From NCBI GenBank assembly GCA_947625375.1, contig CANQOC010000002.1, positions 114,039 through 178,038 on the forward strand: 64,000 bases of DNA, in the 5' to 3' direction. Numbering within the stretch: the stretch's first letter is position 1; each line of letters begins with the position of its first letter. The notes beneath the pieces were generated by a model. The model had not been told where the DNA came from and searched no databases. It saw only the letters and a list, made by a program, of their open reading frames with translations. The stretch comes from an uncultured Clostridia bacterium (GTDB lineage: Bacteria; Bacillota; Clostridia; Oscillospirales; Ruminococcaceae). The position numbers and the translations under genes were made by a program. Positions 50,540 through 58,773 of the stretch are shown here, in pieces.

Positions 50540-51163
50540 ATGGAAGACGTCAGCCGGCTAAGCGAGGCGCTCGGGTGCTCCGAGCTGTTTCGCGGAATAT
50601 CGCCGTCGGCATTGAAAAGCAGTTTCATCCTTTCATTCAGGCGGGGCGAGGCTGTCAGCGAGACACAAAACGGCACCGACTGCGTCGGAGTCGTCATTTC
50701 GGGCAGCCTCACCGTATCCGCCGGAGCCGGCAGCTCGGTTTCGGTGATGAAAAAGGGCGGGGAATTCGGCATCTGCAACATATTCGTCAGAGAAAAAATG
50801 CCGACCGACCTAAGGGCAAGAGTCCGCGCCGAGGTGCTCTTCATGCCGAAGGAGGATTTTGCGCGGCTTCTCGCCGCAGACGCCGGACTGATGTATAGAT
50901 ATGTCAGGCTGTGCAACGAAAAAATGCTCTATCTCGCCGAAAGGCTGAGCCTTCTCTCGGCGACCGACTGCACCGAGCGCCTTTGGCTCTATCTGAAGAT
51001 GACCGCCGAGGACGGAAGCGTGAACCTTGCGGCGTCTAAAGACGAAATCGCGCGGCGAATCGGAATCTCGCGCTCGTCGCTCTTTCGGGCGATAAAGTCG
51101 CTGACCGACTCGGGGCGAATCGCCGTCTCACCGGGCGGAAAAGTGGCGCTTTTGCGCGGCTGA
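50540..51163 (+). CDS. Crp/Fnr-family transcription regulator
   Basis: A 207-aa regulator: an N-terminal cyclic-nucleotide-type sensor fold (about 15-120), a dimer helix (120-145) and a winged HTH at the C-terminus (DEIARRIGISRSSLFRAIKSL, recognition helix SRSSLFRAI). The few cysteines do not form the Fnr Fe-S pattern, and the phosphate-binding cassette of true Crp is not clear. The ligand is therefore unknown. It starts 28 bases before an ABC importer operon in the same direction and probably controls it. GGGGG precedes the ATG. Confidence 0.88.
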   Translation: MEDVSRLSEALGCSELFRGISPSALKSSFILSFRRGEAVSETQNGTDCVGVVISGSLTVSAGAGSSVSVMKKGGEFGICNIFVREKMPTDLRARVRAEVLFMPKEDFARLLAADAGLMYRYVRLCNEKMLYLAERLSLLSATDCTERLWLYLKMTAEDGSVNLAASKDEIARRIGISRSSLFRAIKSLTDSGRIAVSPGGKVALLRG

Positions 51164-51190
51164 CATAAATCCAAAGAAAGAAGAGAGATT

Positions 51191-52273
51191 ATGAACCTCA
51201 AAAGATTTTTGGCGCTTATTCTTGCGCTCGCGCTCACCCTGACCCTCCTTGCGTCCTGCGGCGACGCCGGCGCGGCTCCCGAATCCGACCCCGAAGCCGG
51301 AGTAACCGACCTTACCGACTCAGTCCCCGTGCCCGACGGCGATGCCGCTGCCGAAGACGTCACCGTCCGGATTGCGTCGCTAAAAGGTCCGACCACAATG
51401 GGCATGGTCAAGCTTATGAAGGACTCGGAGGACGGCCTTACGTCGCAGAAATACGAGGTCTCGATGTACGGCGCGGCCGACGAAATCGTCGGACTCTTGG
51501 TGAACGGCGACGTCGACGTCGCGAATATCCCATGCAATCTCGCGTCGGTCCTCTATAAGAAGACCGAAAAGGGAATCAAGGTCATCGACATAAACACCCT
51601 CGGCGTCCTCTATATCCTCGCCGCGGTCGACCCGAACTCCGCCGTCAACACCGAAGACCCGCTCGAAAGCATCGCCGACCTTAAGGGCAGGACGATTTAT
51701 TCGACCGGCAAGGGCACGACCCCGGAATACGTCCTCAACTATATCCTCACCAAAAACGGCATCGACCCGACCGCCGACGTCAACATCGAATATCTCTCCG
51801 AGGCGACCGAGGTCGCGGCAAAGATGGCGGAGTCGACCGACGCAATCGCCGTCCTCCCGCAGCCATATGTCACCGTCGCGATGAATCAGAACGAGAACCT
51901 GCGACTCGTCTTCGACCTGACCGAAGAGTGGAAGAAAATCGACGGGACACAGCTCGTCACCGGCGTGACGGTCGTCCGCACCGCGTTTTTGGAGGAGCAC
52001 CCCGAGGCGGTCGACGCGCTCATGAGCGACTACGCCGCGTCAGTAGAATACGTCAATAATAACGTCGACGAAGCCGCCGCCCTCGTCGGTTCATACGACA
52101 TCGTCGCCGAGCCGGTCGCCAAAAAGGCACTGCCGCTTTGCAACATCGTCTGTCAGACCGGCGACGAGATGAGGCAAAACGTATCGGCCTATCTCGGAGT
52201 CCTCTTCGAGAGCGACCCGCAGTCCGTCGGAGGAGAACTTCCCGATGAAAGCTTCTACTTCATCAAGGGTTAA
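51191..52273 (+). CDS. ABC substrate-binding lipoprotein, nitrate/taurine/thiamine-precursor type
   Basis: 360 aa. The lipoprotein signal ends LTLLASC; an acidic linker follows; then an NMT1/SsuA-like binding fold (VRIASLKGPTTMGMVKL, DIANIP-like GDVDVANIPCNLASVLY, DLKGRTIYSTGKGTTPEYVL, TDAIAVLPQPYVTVA). It delivers cargo to the permease at 52245. Family members bind aliphatic sulfonates, nitrate, pyrimidine precursors or anions; I cannot choose between them. The SD is weak (AAGAGAG). The last 29 bases overlap the permease gene. Confidence 0.88.
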   Translation: MNLKRFLALILALALTLTLLASCGDAGAAPESDPEAGVTDLTDSVPVPDGDAAAEDVTVRIASLKGPTTMGMVKLMKDSEDGLTSQKYEVSMYGAADEIVGLLVNGDVDVANIPCNLASVLYKKTEKGIKVIDINTLGVLYILAAVDPNSAVNTEDPLESIADLKGRTIYSTGKGTTPEYVLNYILTKNGIDPTADVNIEYLSEATEVAAKMAESTDAIAVLPQPYVTVAMNQNENLRLVFDLTEEWKKIDGTQLVTGVTVVRTAFLEEHPEAVDALMSDYAASVEYVNNNVDEAAALVGSYDIVAEPVAKKALPLCNIVCQTGDEMRQNVSAYLGVLFESDPQSVGGELPDESFYFIKG

Positions 52274-53021
52274 TAAAATATTGATAAAAACTCTTGCAAT
52301 AGCCTTCTGGATTTTGGTCTGGGAGGCTCTTGCCCGTTATGTCTCGAACGAAATAATCATCTGTTCCCCCGCCCGGGCGCTCGCGCGCCTCTTCGAGCTT
52401 TTGGGGACGTCCGGATTCTATAAAACCGTCGCGTTTTCGGCGCTGAGAATTCTCTGCGGATTCTTCTCGGCGCTGATTGCCGGGTGCCTTCTTGCGGCGC
52501 TTTCGAGCCGCTTCGGGGCGGTCCGCGCGCTCTTGGAACCGATAACCTCTGTAATCAAAGCGACGCCGGTCGCGTCGTTCATAATCCTCGCAATCATCTG
52601 GTTCGGGAGCCGGAATTTATCGCTTTTCATCTCGTTTCTGATGGTCCTTCCGGTCGTCTATTTAAACGTATTAAAGGGGATTGACAGCACCGACCCCGAG
52701 CTTCTGGAGATGTCGAAGGTCCTCGGATTTTCCGCCCCGAAAAAGCTTATATATGTTTACTTTTTACAGGTCTGGCCCTACCTGACGTCCGGCTGTTCAA
52801 TCGCGCTCGGACTCTGCTGGAAGAGCGGAGTTGCCGCCGAGGTCATCGGGATTCCGTCCGGCTCGCTCGGCGAAATGCTTTATAAGGCTAAGCTTTATTT
52901 CGAGACCGGCGACCTCCTCGCATGGACTGCCGTCATCATCGTCATCAGCGCGGTTTTCGAGCGGATTTTCATGCTCCTGCTCCGGCTGATTAAGCGCGGA
53001 ATCGAGGTGTCGAAGAATTGA
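52245..53021 (+). CDS. ABC permease (SsuC/TauC type)
   Basis: A 258-aa membrane component with about six helices and the EAA loop EMSKVLGFSAPKKLIYVYF. The pattern SVIKATPVASFIILAIIWFG is typical of the family. The ATG at 52245 lies inside the binding-protein gene and has GGAGGAG ten bases upstream, so coupling by overlap is likely. A TTGA overlap joins it to the ATPase gene. Confidence 0.93.
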   Translation: MKASTSSRVNKILIKTLAIAFWILVWEALARYVSNEIIICSPARALARLFELLGTSGFYKTVAFSALRILCGFFSALIAGCLLAALSSRFGAVRALLEPITSVIKATPVASFIILAIIWFGSRNLSLFISFLMVLPVVYLNVLKGIDSTDPELLEMSKVLGFSAPKKLIYVYFLQVWPYLTSGCSIALGLCWKSGVAAEVIGIPSGSLGEMLYKAKLYFETGDLLAWTAVIIVISAVFERIFMLLLRLIKRGIEVSKN

Positions 53022-53614
53022 TTGAGCTTAAAAACATTGATTTATCCTACGGTGAGCAGAAGGTGCTCTCCGGCTTCTCATTCACCCTCGCCGACGGCGA
53101 AAAAGCCGCCCTGATGGGCCGCTCGGGCGTCGGGAAGACAAGCGTCATGAAGCTCATTCTGGGACTGATTCGCCCCGATTCCGGGAGCGTCACCGTTCCG
53201 AAATCCGTCCGCTTCGGCGCGGTATTTCAGGAGGACAGGCTTATTGAGGAGCTCAGCGCCGTCGCAAACTGCCGCCTTGTCCTTCCGAAAAAAGAGCATA
53301 AAGAAAAAGTCCGAGAGCTTTTACTGCGTCTCGGACTTGATGAGAATATATCAATAAAACCGGTATGCGAGCTCTCGGGCGGCGAGCGCAGGAGGGTTGC
53401 AATCGCCCGCGCGCTTTTGGCGCCGCACGGCGTCCTCCTGCTCGACGAACCCTTTAAGGGCATCGACGCCGAAACGCTCCCGGCGGTCATCGCGGCGGTC
53501 GCGGAGGATTCCTCGCCGCTCCTTCTGATTACGCACTCGCCCGACGAGGCGGCCGCGCTCGGCTGCCGGATTGTGACCCTCGCTCACTCCGCCGACTGCA
53601 CCGACGGACAGTAG
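53018..53614 (+). CDS. ABC ATPase of the same importer, short form
   Basis: 198 aa, TTG start overlapping the permease stop (TTGA), with GAGGTG upstream. Walker A GRSGVGKTS, Q-loop VFQEDRL, signature LSGGERRRVAIARAL, Walker B VLLLDEPFKGID, H-loop LITHSPDE. At under 200 aa it lacks the C-terminal tail of SsuB-like proteins but has all catalytic motifs. Its 3' end overlaps the convergent phage hub gene by 31 bases. Confidence 0.93.
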   Translation: MIELKNIDLSYGEQKVLSGFSFTLADGEKAALMGRSGVGKTSVMKLILGLIRPDSGSVTVPKSVRFGAVFQEDRLIEELSAVANCRLVLPKKEHKEKVRELLLRLGLDENISIKPVCELSGGERRRVAIARALLAPHGVLLLDEPFKGIDAETLPAVIAAVAEDSSPLLLITHSPDEAAALGCRIVTLAHSADCTDGQ

Positions 53615-54537
53615 CCGTCGCGATAGCTCCAGAGCTTCGTCAGGAGGCCCTTTTGGTGCGAATAGCTGACCCTCAGCCGGTCGACCTCTCCGCTCATCCC
53701 GAGGTCGGTCGCCATGAACTTTTGGGTCAAATCGACGTCGATAAAGCCGTATGCGGTGATGTGCTCGGCGTTCATTCCCGCCTTTGAGACCGCGATTTTG
53801 TGCTTAAGACCCTCCTCCGGACTCATAATCCACTCTTGGTCGAAGTTGATTTCGCGCCGCCTTGTGATTCTCCGCGACTCGATGCCTCTGTCGCGCAGAA
53901 AATAGGCGTTCTCGGCGCCGTCGATGTCCCGCTCGCTTATTTGGGATATGACCCTTGAATAGTCGGTCTCGTAGCCGTGCGCCAGGATTCCCCCGCTCCC
54001 GATTGTCGCGGCAATCTCCTCCCCCGCCGGCGTTATCATGACCTTGTTCCTGCCCGAAATATACGGGTAGTTTTTATTTGCGCGGACACCGTAACAGACG
54101 ACCGCGTCCCAGACCGTCGTCCCGCCGTAATAGTTTACATAGTCAACCGTCGGCGTGCCCGTCTCGCGGTCAATCCCCGGAAAGCTGAGCTTTCCGAAGA
54201 TGATGCTGTCGAGGTTGATGTCGGTCAGGAGTCCGTCTTCATACTGATTCCGCGCAAGCGCCGCGGTGTAGCCGAAGCTTCGGACGGTCACGGCGGTATA
54301 GCCGCTCTTCTGCTCGATGTCGATTTTTTCGGCAAATCCGTCGTGAAGCGGCTTTCCGGCGAGCGAGAAGCTCAGTCCGAATATCTCGCCGATTCTCGTC
54401 GACGACGGACAAATCCATCTCCCGCGGAGGACGGTATAGGGCGTGTATCTCTCCTTTTCAAAGCTGAACCAGTCGCAGTACGAGAGCTGCTGGCTCGTCC
54501 CCGAAAGGCTTAATACCGCGCTCGAATCGGTCATCAT
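53584..54537 (-). CDS. Phage tail hub-like protein (XkdQ/late-control D type)
   Basis: 317 aa. The sequence resembles baseplate hub proteins of contractile-tailed phages: FGLSFSLAGKPLHDGFAEKI, an AGEEIAATIGSGG region, ESRRITRRREINFDQEWIM and a C-terminal LRVSYSHQKGLLTKLWSY. It would form the ring that plugs the tail end. It is the last gene of the capsid cassette and overlaps the previous gene by ATGA. It runs 31 bases into the ABC ATPase gene on the other strand, an unusually tight junction with host DNA. The assignment is by pattern, moderately sure. Confidence 0.65.
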   Translation of the reverse strand: MMTDSSAVLSLSGTSQQLSYCDWFSFEKERYTPYTVLRGRWICPSSTRIGEIFGLSFSLAGKPLHDGFAEKIDIEQKSGYTAVTVRSFGYTAALARNQYEDGLLTDINLDSIIFGKLSFPGIDRETGTPTVDYVNYYGGTTVWDAVVCYGVRANKNYPYISGRNKVMITPAGEEIAATIGSGGILAHGYETDYSRVISQISERDIDGAENAYFLRDRGIESRRITRRREINFDQEWIMSPEEGLKHKIAVSKAGMNAEHITAYGFIDVDLTQKFMATDLGMSGEVDRLRVSYSHQKGLLTKLWSYRDGYCPSVQSAE

Positions 54538-55274
54538 GCCTGCACCGCCTCCATATATGTCGCCGTAAATTTTGCCCCGAACGGCGTCGCCTCGATTTCG
54601 ACGGATATCCCCGTGAACATCATAAGCGTTATACCGCCTATCGAGAGCATCATTATCCTCTGCCCGACATAGGAGTTGAGCTGCTGGCTGACCGCGGATA
54701 TGTCCGAATAGGGGACCTCGCCCCAGACGACGAGCTTTCCCGGCGCCCTCCCCGAAATTCCGGCGATAACGCTGCCGTTGAGCATCGGCATCTGTTCAAT
54801 CATCAGTCCGCGGGTATAGGTGAAGTGATTCATATAGGGGATTGCGGTCGACATTATCCTGAACCCGACGCCGGCCGGAAGAGATATCGCGTCGGTCTCC
54901 TCAGAGGTCACGAATTCCGCCGACGCACAGTAGCGCTCCTGTTCCCGGGAATAGACGCAGGGCTTACGCCTTATCTCCTTGAGGAACCCGAGAGCGGCGT
55001 CGACCGCCGGGATTGCGACGGTGTCGAAAAGCTCGGAAAGCTCCTCGGCGGACTGCCGCCGCGTCCCCAAAATCTTTACCGAATAAACCGTCTCGGCGGG
55101 GCGCTTGATTGTCTGTGTCCCCGAGACGGCTTCCTTGAGGACATAGCTTTCGATTCCGACAAAACAGAGCGTCTCGTTGCGGTGCTCCTCGGTGCTGATT
55201 CTGTCGAAGAGTCCGAGGACGCGGTCGAAGCGCTCGGAAAGCGCATTTTTAATCAGTTCGGTCTGGTCCGACAT
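54534..55274 (-). CDS. Phage-cassette protein of unknown function
   Basis: 246 aa, no signal peptide. It mixes an acidic helical N-terminus (about 1-80) with a beta-rich C-terminal half (FGAKFTATYMEAVQA at the end). It sits between the small connector-like gene and the hub gene, with GGAGGGAT before the ATG, so a tail-completion or adaptor role fits (inference). I do not recognise a family. Confidence 0.6.
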   Translation of the reverse strand: MSDQTELIKNALSERFDRVLGLFDRISTEEHRNETLCFVGIESYVLKEAVSGTQTIKRPAETVYSVKILGTRRQSAEELSELFDTVAIPAVDAALGFLKEIRRKPCVYSREQERYCASAEFVTSEETDAISLPAGVGFRIMSTAIPYMNHFTYTRGLMIEQMPMLNGSVIAGISGRAPGKLVVWGEVPYSDISAVSQQLNSYVGQRIMMLSIGGITLMMFTGISVEIEATPFGAKFTATYMEAVQA

Positions 55275-55276
55275 AT

Positions 55277-55654
55277 CTATCCCTCCGTACCTTCAAAAAT
55301 AAATCCGTCGTCGCGGATAAGTCCCTCGGGGAGCGACGCATACGCGTTTCTTAAAAGCCTCTCGGCGTTGATGACGGTCCTGTCCTCCGAAATTCGGGTG
55401 AAGATTCCGCCGGTCTGTGTCGAAAATCTCTTCGACGTCGCCGCACAGAGCACTGTGTAATCAAAAAACGCCTTGCATGCCGCCGCGTATTCACAGAGAC
55501 CGACCTCGTCGCCCTCGGGCTCGCGCCTTAAAAGCCTCTTGAAATACGCGATTGCCGCGCCGACGGTCTGTGCATAGTTCTCCGCCTCGCTTTTGGTCAG
55601 CTTTGTGAGCTTTTCAAACTCGGCGGTGACGGCTTCGGTGCTTATTGCTGACAT
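55277..55654 (-). CDS. Small phage connector-like protein
   Basis: A 125-aa, largely helical protein (FEKLTKLTKSEAENYAQTVG..., YAAACKAFFDYTVL). Position right after the major capsid gene and size are those of head-tail connector (gp6-like) proteins; the sequence itself gives no firm family. The ATG at 55654 follows AAAGGACG; the open extension upstream is part of a hairpin leader. Confidence 0.6.
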   Translation of the reverse strand: MSAISTEAVTAEFEKLTKLTKSEAENYAQTVGAAIAYFKRLLRREPEGDEVGLCEYAAACKAFFDYTVLCAATSKRFSTQTGGIFTRISEDRTVINAERLLRNAYASLPEGLIRDDGFIFEGTEG

Positions 55655-55679
55655 AAATTCACGTCCTTTCTTAATACGC

Positions 55680-55708
55680 GGCAAGGCGGGTTTTGCGCCC
55701 GCCCTGCC
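55680..55708. repeat. GC-rich hairpin between capsid and connector genes
   Basis: GGCAAGGCGGG and CCCGCCCTGCC pair with one wobble or mismatch. On the minus (coding) strand it lacks a T tract, so it more likely stabilises the capsid mRNA end than terminates. On the plus strand a T6 follows, so antisense transcripts would stop here. Confidence 0.6.
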
Positions 55709-55720
55709 TTTTTTGTGTCA

Positions 55721-56704
55721 TCAGGCCTGCTTGACCTTGAGAACGCTCACGGCGGCAGGATAAATCTTTGCGAAACCGACGTTGATGCTGAACGTGATTC
55801 CGTCAATCTGTGTCGAAATAAGCCTGTCGCTGTCGACGACGATGTCGCTTCCGAGGACGGCTTCGAGCGCCGAGCCGCCGTCGACGCCGATGGCATAGGT
55901 CTTGTCGAGACCGGGGCACTTGACGAGCTTTACGCCGTAAGGAGTCGTGACGACGCCGTTTCCGAGGTCGCCGCTGCAATCCTTCATCTCGTCGAGCGCG
56001 AGGATATCCGCCATCATCGCCGGAGACACGAGCATCGCGGTCATGTTGCCGCTCTCCATCGACGCCCAGAACGACGCGAGGTCGGAATAGGCGAGGGCCG
56101 AAGAAGCGGTCTCGACCGAGCCTGCGCCGTCATAGAGGACGGCAGCGGCGGCGTTGTTGATGTTGACCGAGACCTGTGCCGCGGTCGCCTTGAGGATTAC
56201 GCCGAAGAGGTCGAGGCGCTGTTTTCTGATGACCTCATAAACCGCCTGAATCTGTCTGCCGTATTTGAGAATCGATACGGTCGACTCAGCGTTGGTGACC
56301 TTTGTGCTCGGGAATTCAGCGCCGGCCTCGACCGTCTTGACCTCGCCGGAGGAGTCGCTCTTGGTGATGCTGACGCCCCTGTAGTCGACGCCGTCGACAT
56401 AGGTCGTCGCGGCGACGATGTGAGGCAGAACCGAAGCGCTGTCCATTCCCGCCTTAAGGCATCTGCGGACATATTCGGGGAAGAGAATTGCCGACTGAGT
56501 CGTCTTGAAGAATTTCTCGACCCTGTCCGAATTTGCGCCGCTGACCTTGATGTCGAAGCGCTTAAGCTGACGCTCGAAGGCGTCGAGTCCCTCGAGCTCG
56601 GTGCCGACGTATTCGGCGTCCGAGTCGAGCTCGGAAAGAGCCTCGGTGAAGGTCTTTCCGCAAATGTTGTAAAGTCCCTTTTCAAGTGTGATGTTATTGT
56701 ACAT
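55721..56704 (-). CDS. Phage major capsid protein (HK97-fold candidate)
   Basis: 327 aa, beginning directly with the N-arm and no obvious long scaffold (delta) domain. Segments such as KVTNAESTVSILKYGRQIQAV, the Ala-rich helix NINNAAAAVL and the P/A-loop region NMTAMLVSPAMMADI suit an HK97-type shell protein. It lies after terminase, portal and protease genes in the canonical order, and AAAGGAAG precedes the ATG. An encapsulin-like shell is an alternative, but the presence of portal and terminase argues for DNA packaging. Confidence 0.75.
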   Translation of the reverse strand: MYNNITLEKGLYNICGKTFTEALSELDSDAEYVGTELEGLDAFERQLKRFDIKVSGANSDRVEKFFKTTQSAILFPEYVRRCLKAGMDSASVLPHIVAATTYVDGVDYRGVSITKSDSSGEVKTVEAGAEFPSTKVTNAESTVSILKYGRQIQAVYEVIRKQRLDLFGVILKATAAQVSVNINNAAAAVLYDGAGSVETASSALAYSDLASFWASMESGNMTAMLVSPAMMADILALDEMKDCSGDLGNGVVTTPYGVKLVKCPGLDKTYAIGVDGGSALEAVLGSDIVVDSDRLISTQIDGITFSINVGFAKIYPAAVSVLKVKQA

Positions 56705-56726
56705 AAATTTAACTTCCTTTCTTTAT

Positions 56727-57551
56727 TTACACCCGAAAGCTCGAGTGGTCGTTTTCCGCGGGTTTTGCGAGCGCCTTTTCGATTTCGCCCTGTTCCCGCC
56801 GTGATGATACCTTTTCGGACAGCGCCCGCTTTATCTCCAAAAGCTCCTCCGGCTCCATCCGCTCTATTGCCGCCTTGGTGAGCGCGGCGGGAATTCCGTC
56901 CCCGCTCAGATATGACAGCCCGATTATCTCACGCCTCAGCTCCTCACAGAGCATCTCGGCGATTCCGACGTTTTCAAGCGTCTTTTCGGTTCCGCCCTCG
57001 GTATACCTCTTCGTGACGCCCGCGCCCTTCTGCGCCGGCACCGCGACAAAGCTCCATTCATAGGCGTCGGTCGGCGCCGAGAGAATGTGATAGCAAAGCT
57101 TCCCGCCATAACTCTTCCCCTTTTTGTGAAGACACATTCCGGAATTTCGCTCCGCGCCGCACACCGAACAAATCTGTTTCGACACCGAACAGCCGACAGA
57201 CACCTCTTTCTTTATTCCGCCGTCAATCTCCTTGATTAAATCGGCGTTCGACGGCGTCTTTACCATATATGCCTCCGCCTTGAGACAGGTATATTCCTCG
57301 CCGTCGGCGGTCTTTCGGGTCGGGTCGGTCTCGATTTCGGTGTCGAAAATCCTCGCGGTCTGATTCTCGCCCTTGGGGTCGTGATTAAAGATTCCCGTCT
57401 TGCCGATAAAGAGTCCGGCAAGCTCCTTTAACGCCTCGACCGAGAATTTTTCACAGTCGCGGTCGATTTCGTTGTCACAGAGTATCACCGAAAAACAGTA
57501 GACGTCGTCCTCGGTCAGCTCCTTTCGCGTGAACCTGTTGATTTTTTCCAT
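56727..57551 (-). CDS. Phage prohead protease-like protein with Cys-rich insert
   Basis: 274 aa. The first 170 residues match the HK97-type serine protease layout: ILCDNEIDRDCEKFS, GKTGIFNHDPKGENQTARI with the probable catalytic His, and KKEVSVGCSVS with the probable catalytic Ser region. An unusual Cys/His cluster CSVCGAERNSGMCLHKKG follows and may bind zinc. The C-terminal third is a charged helical tail, possibly a scaffold. It would cut capsid protein during head maturation. The start is ATG at 57551, seven bases after the portal stop. Confidence 0.75.
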   Translation of the reverse strand: MEKINRFTRKELTEDDVYCFSVILCDNEIDRDCEKFSVEALKELAGLFIGKTGIFNHDPKGENQTARIFDTEIETDPTRKTADGEEYTCLKAEAYMVKTPSNADLIKEIDGGIKKEVSVGCSVSKQICSVCGAERNSGMCLHKKGKSYGGKLCYHILSAPTDAYEWSFVAVPAQKGAGVTKRYTEGGTEKTLENVGIAEMLCEELRREIIGLSYLSGDGIPAALTKAAIERMEPEELLEIKRALSEKVSSRREQGEIEKALAKPAENDHSSFRV

Positions 57552-57558
57552 TCTGTTC

Positions 57559-58713
57559 TCAGACAAGTCCCTTTTCCTCCTTTTCGTTTGATATCTCGAT
57601 TGCCCTCGCCTGTGCGTTCCTGAGCCTTGAAAGCGCAAGCTCGGATTCGTCCTGAAGATTGATGTTCTCCCACTCGATTGTGACGCCGTCGGCGCTCCCC
57701 GCAAGCCTTAAATATGCCTCACAGATTCTTGTGAGCGCGGGTTCAATCAGCCTGCGGTAATATTCGAGCTCGCTCGTCAGGATGTCGCACTGCTGCGCCG
57801 ACATTCTCTCCGAAGTGCTCCATGAGAGTCCGAGCAAAAACGGCGGTATGCCGAGCTTCGCGATAAGCTGCTCCAAAAGCTGGCGCACAGGTATCTCGGT
57901 GTCAATCATCTGGTTGTCCGCGCCGATGACCTTAATCCCGACGTCCCCGACGGCGACAAAGTCCCTGACCTCGCCGCTCTTAAGCGCGCTCATTCCGCTC
58001 GACCATTCCTTTGCAATCTGCTTTGCGCGCTCGCGTGCAAAAGCCTTGTCGCCGCTGTCCGCCGACGGCTTATATGTCACCGCGTAGCGGACGTTGCCGA
58101 CCCTGTCGAAGTTCTGTCCGATACATTCATATATCCTCAGAAGGATTGCCGATAAGCTCGGAAGACCTTTAAGGACAGATACCCCGCAGGGCGATTCGGC
58201 CGTCGGAGACAGCGCCGTAAAGATGAGGTTTTCGCGATGGCGGAGCTCGACCGGCTTTGTCCCGCTGTGGACAAAATACCGCCTCGAAAGCTCGCGTCCG
58301 CCCTCTCTGACCTCGATTTTCCTCATCGGCGCGACATATATTCCCGAGACGCCCCCGCCCCGGTCATAGACGATTTCGGCGAGTGCCGAGCCGTATGTCA
58401 GAAGCGAGTCGAGGTAGCAGTCCAAAAACGTGTGAAGACTCACCCCCGACGCCCCGACCCTGATGTTCCCGACGAAGCCGTCGAGGCCGTTCTGGAAACG
58501 CTCGTCCTCGGCGACCGCCCTGAATCCGCCGACAAGCCGGATTATCTTCCCGATACAGGCGTCGATTATCGGGACCTGTTCCCTGAGCCTTGAATAAAGC
58601 TCCTTTTCACATGCGCCCGGGATTCCCTCGACGCGGTAGAAGCCGCCTTCGGACCGCCCCGCCGACTCGGCGCCGATGTCGGGCGCGGCCGCCTTTTTTC
58701 TGAATAATGACAA
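57559..58713 (-). CDS. Phage portal protein
   Basis: 384 aa forming the dodecameric DNA gate at one capsid vertex. Portal-family features: an N-terminal region with IGKIIRLVGGF, the stem segment VGNVRYAVTYKP, and LGIPPFLLGLSWSTSERMSAQQ, typical of SPP1/HK97-like portals where a linker and clip follow. The start is TTG with GGAGTGAT five bases upstream. It lies between the terminase and protease genes. Confidence 0.85.
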   Translation of the reverse strand: MSLFRKKAAAPDIGAESAGRSEGGFYRVEGIPGACEKELYSRLREQVPIIDACIGKIIRLVGGFRAVAEDERFQNGLDGFVGNIRVGASGVSLHTFLDCYLDSLLTYGSALAEIVYDRGGGVSGIYVAPMRKIEVREGGRELSRRYFVHSGTKPVELRHRENLIFTALSPTAESPCGVSVLKGLPSLSAILLRIYECIGQNFDRVGNVRYAVTYKPSADSGDKAFARERAKQIAKEWSSGMSALKSGEVRDFVAVGDVGIKVIGADNQMIDTEIPVRQLLEQLIAKLGIPPFLLGLSWSTSERMSAQQCDILTSELEYYRRLIEPALTRICEAYLRLAGSADGVTIEWENINLQDESELALSRLRNAQARAIEISNEKEEKGLV

Positions 58714-58773
58714 ATTATCACTCCCGTTTATAAAATTATCTATTTAAACCCCTCCCCGCCTCCCTTTTTGCCG

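Noticed and set aside
55721..56704. Encapsulin nanocompartment instead of a phage capsid
   Set aside because: Terminase, portal and protease genes in canonical order point to a DNA-packaging head; no cargo protein is seen.
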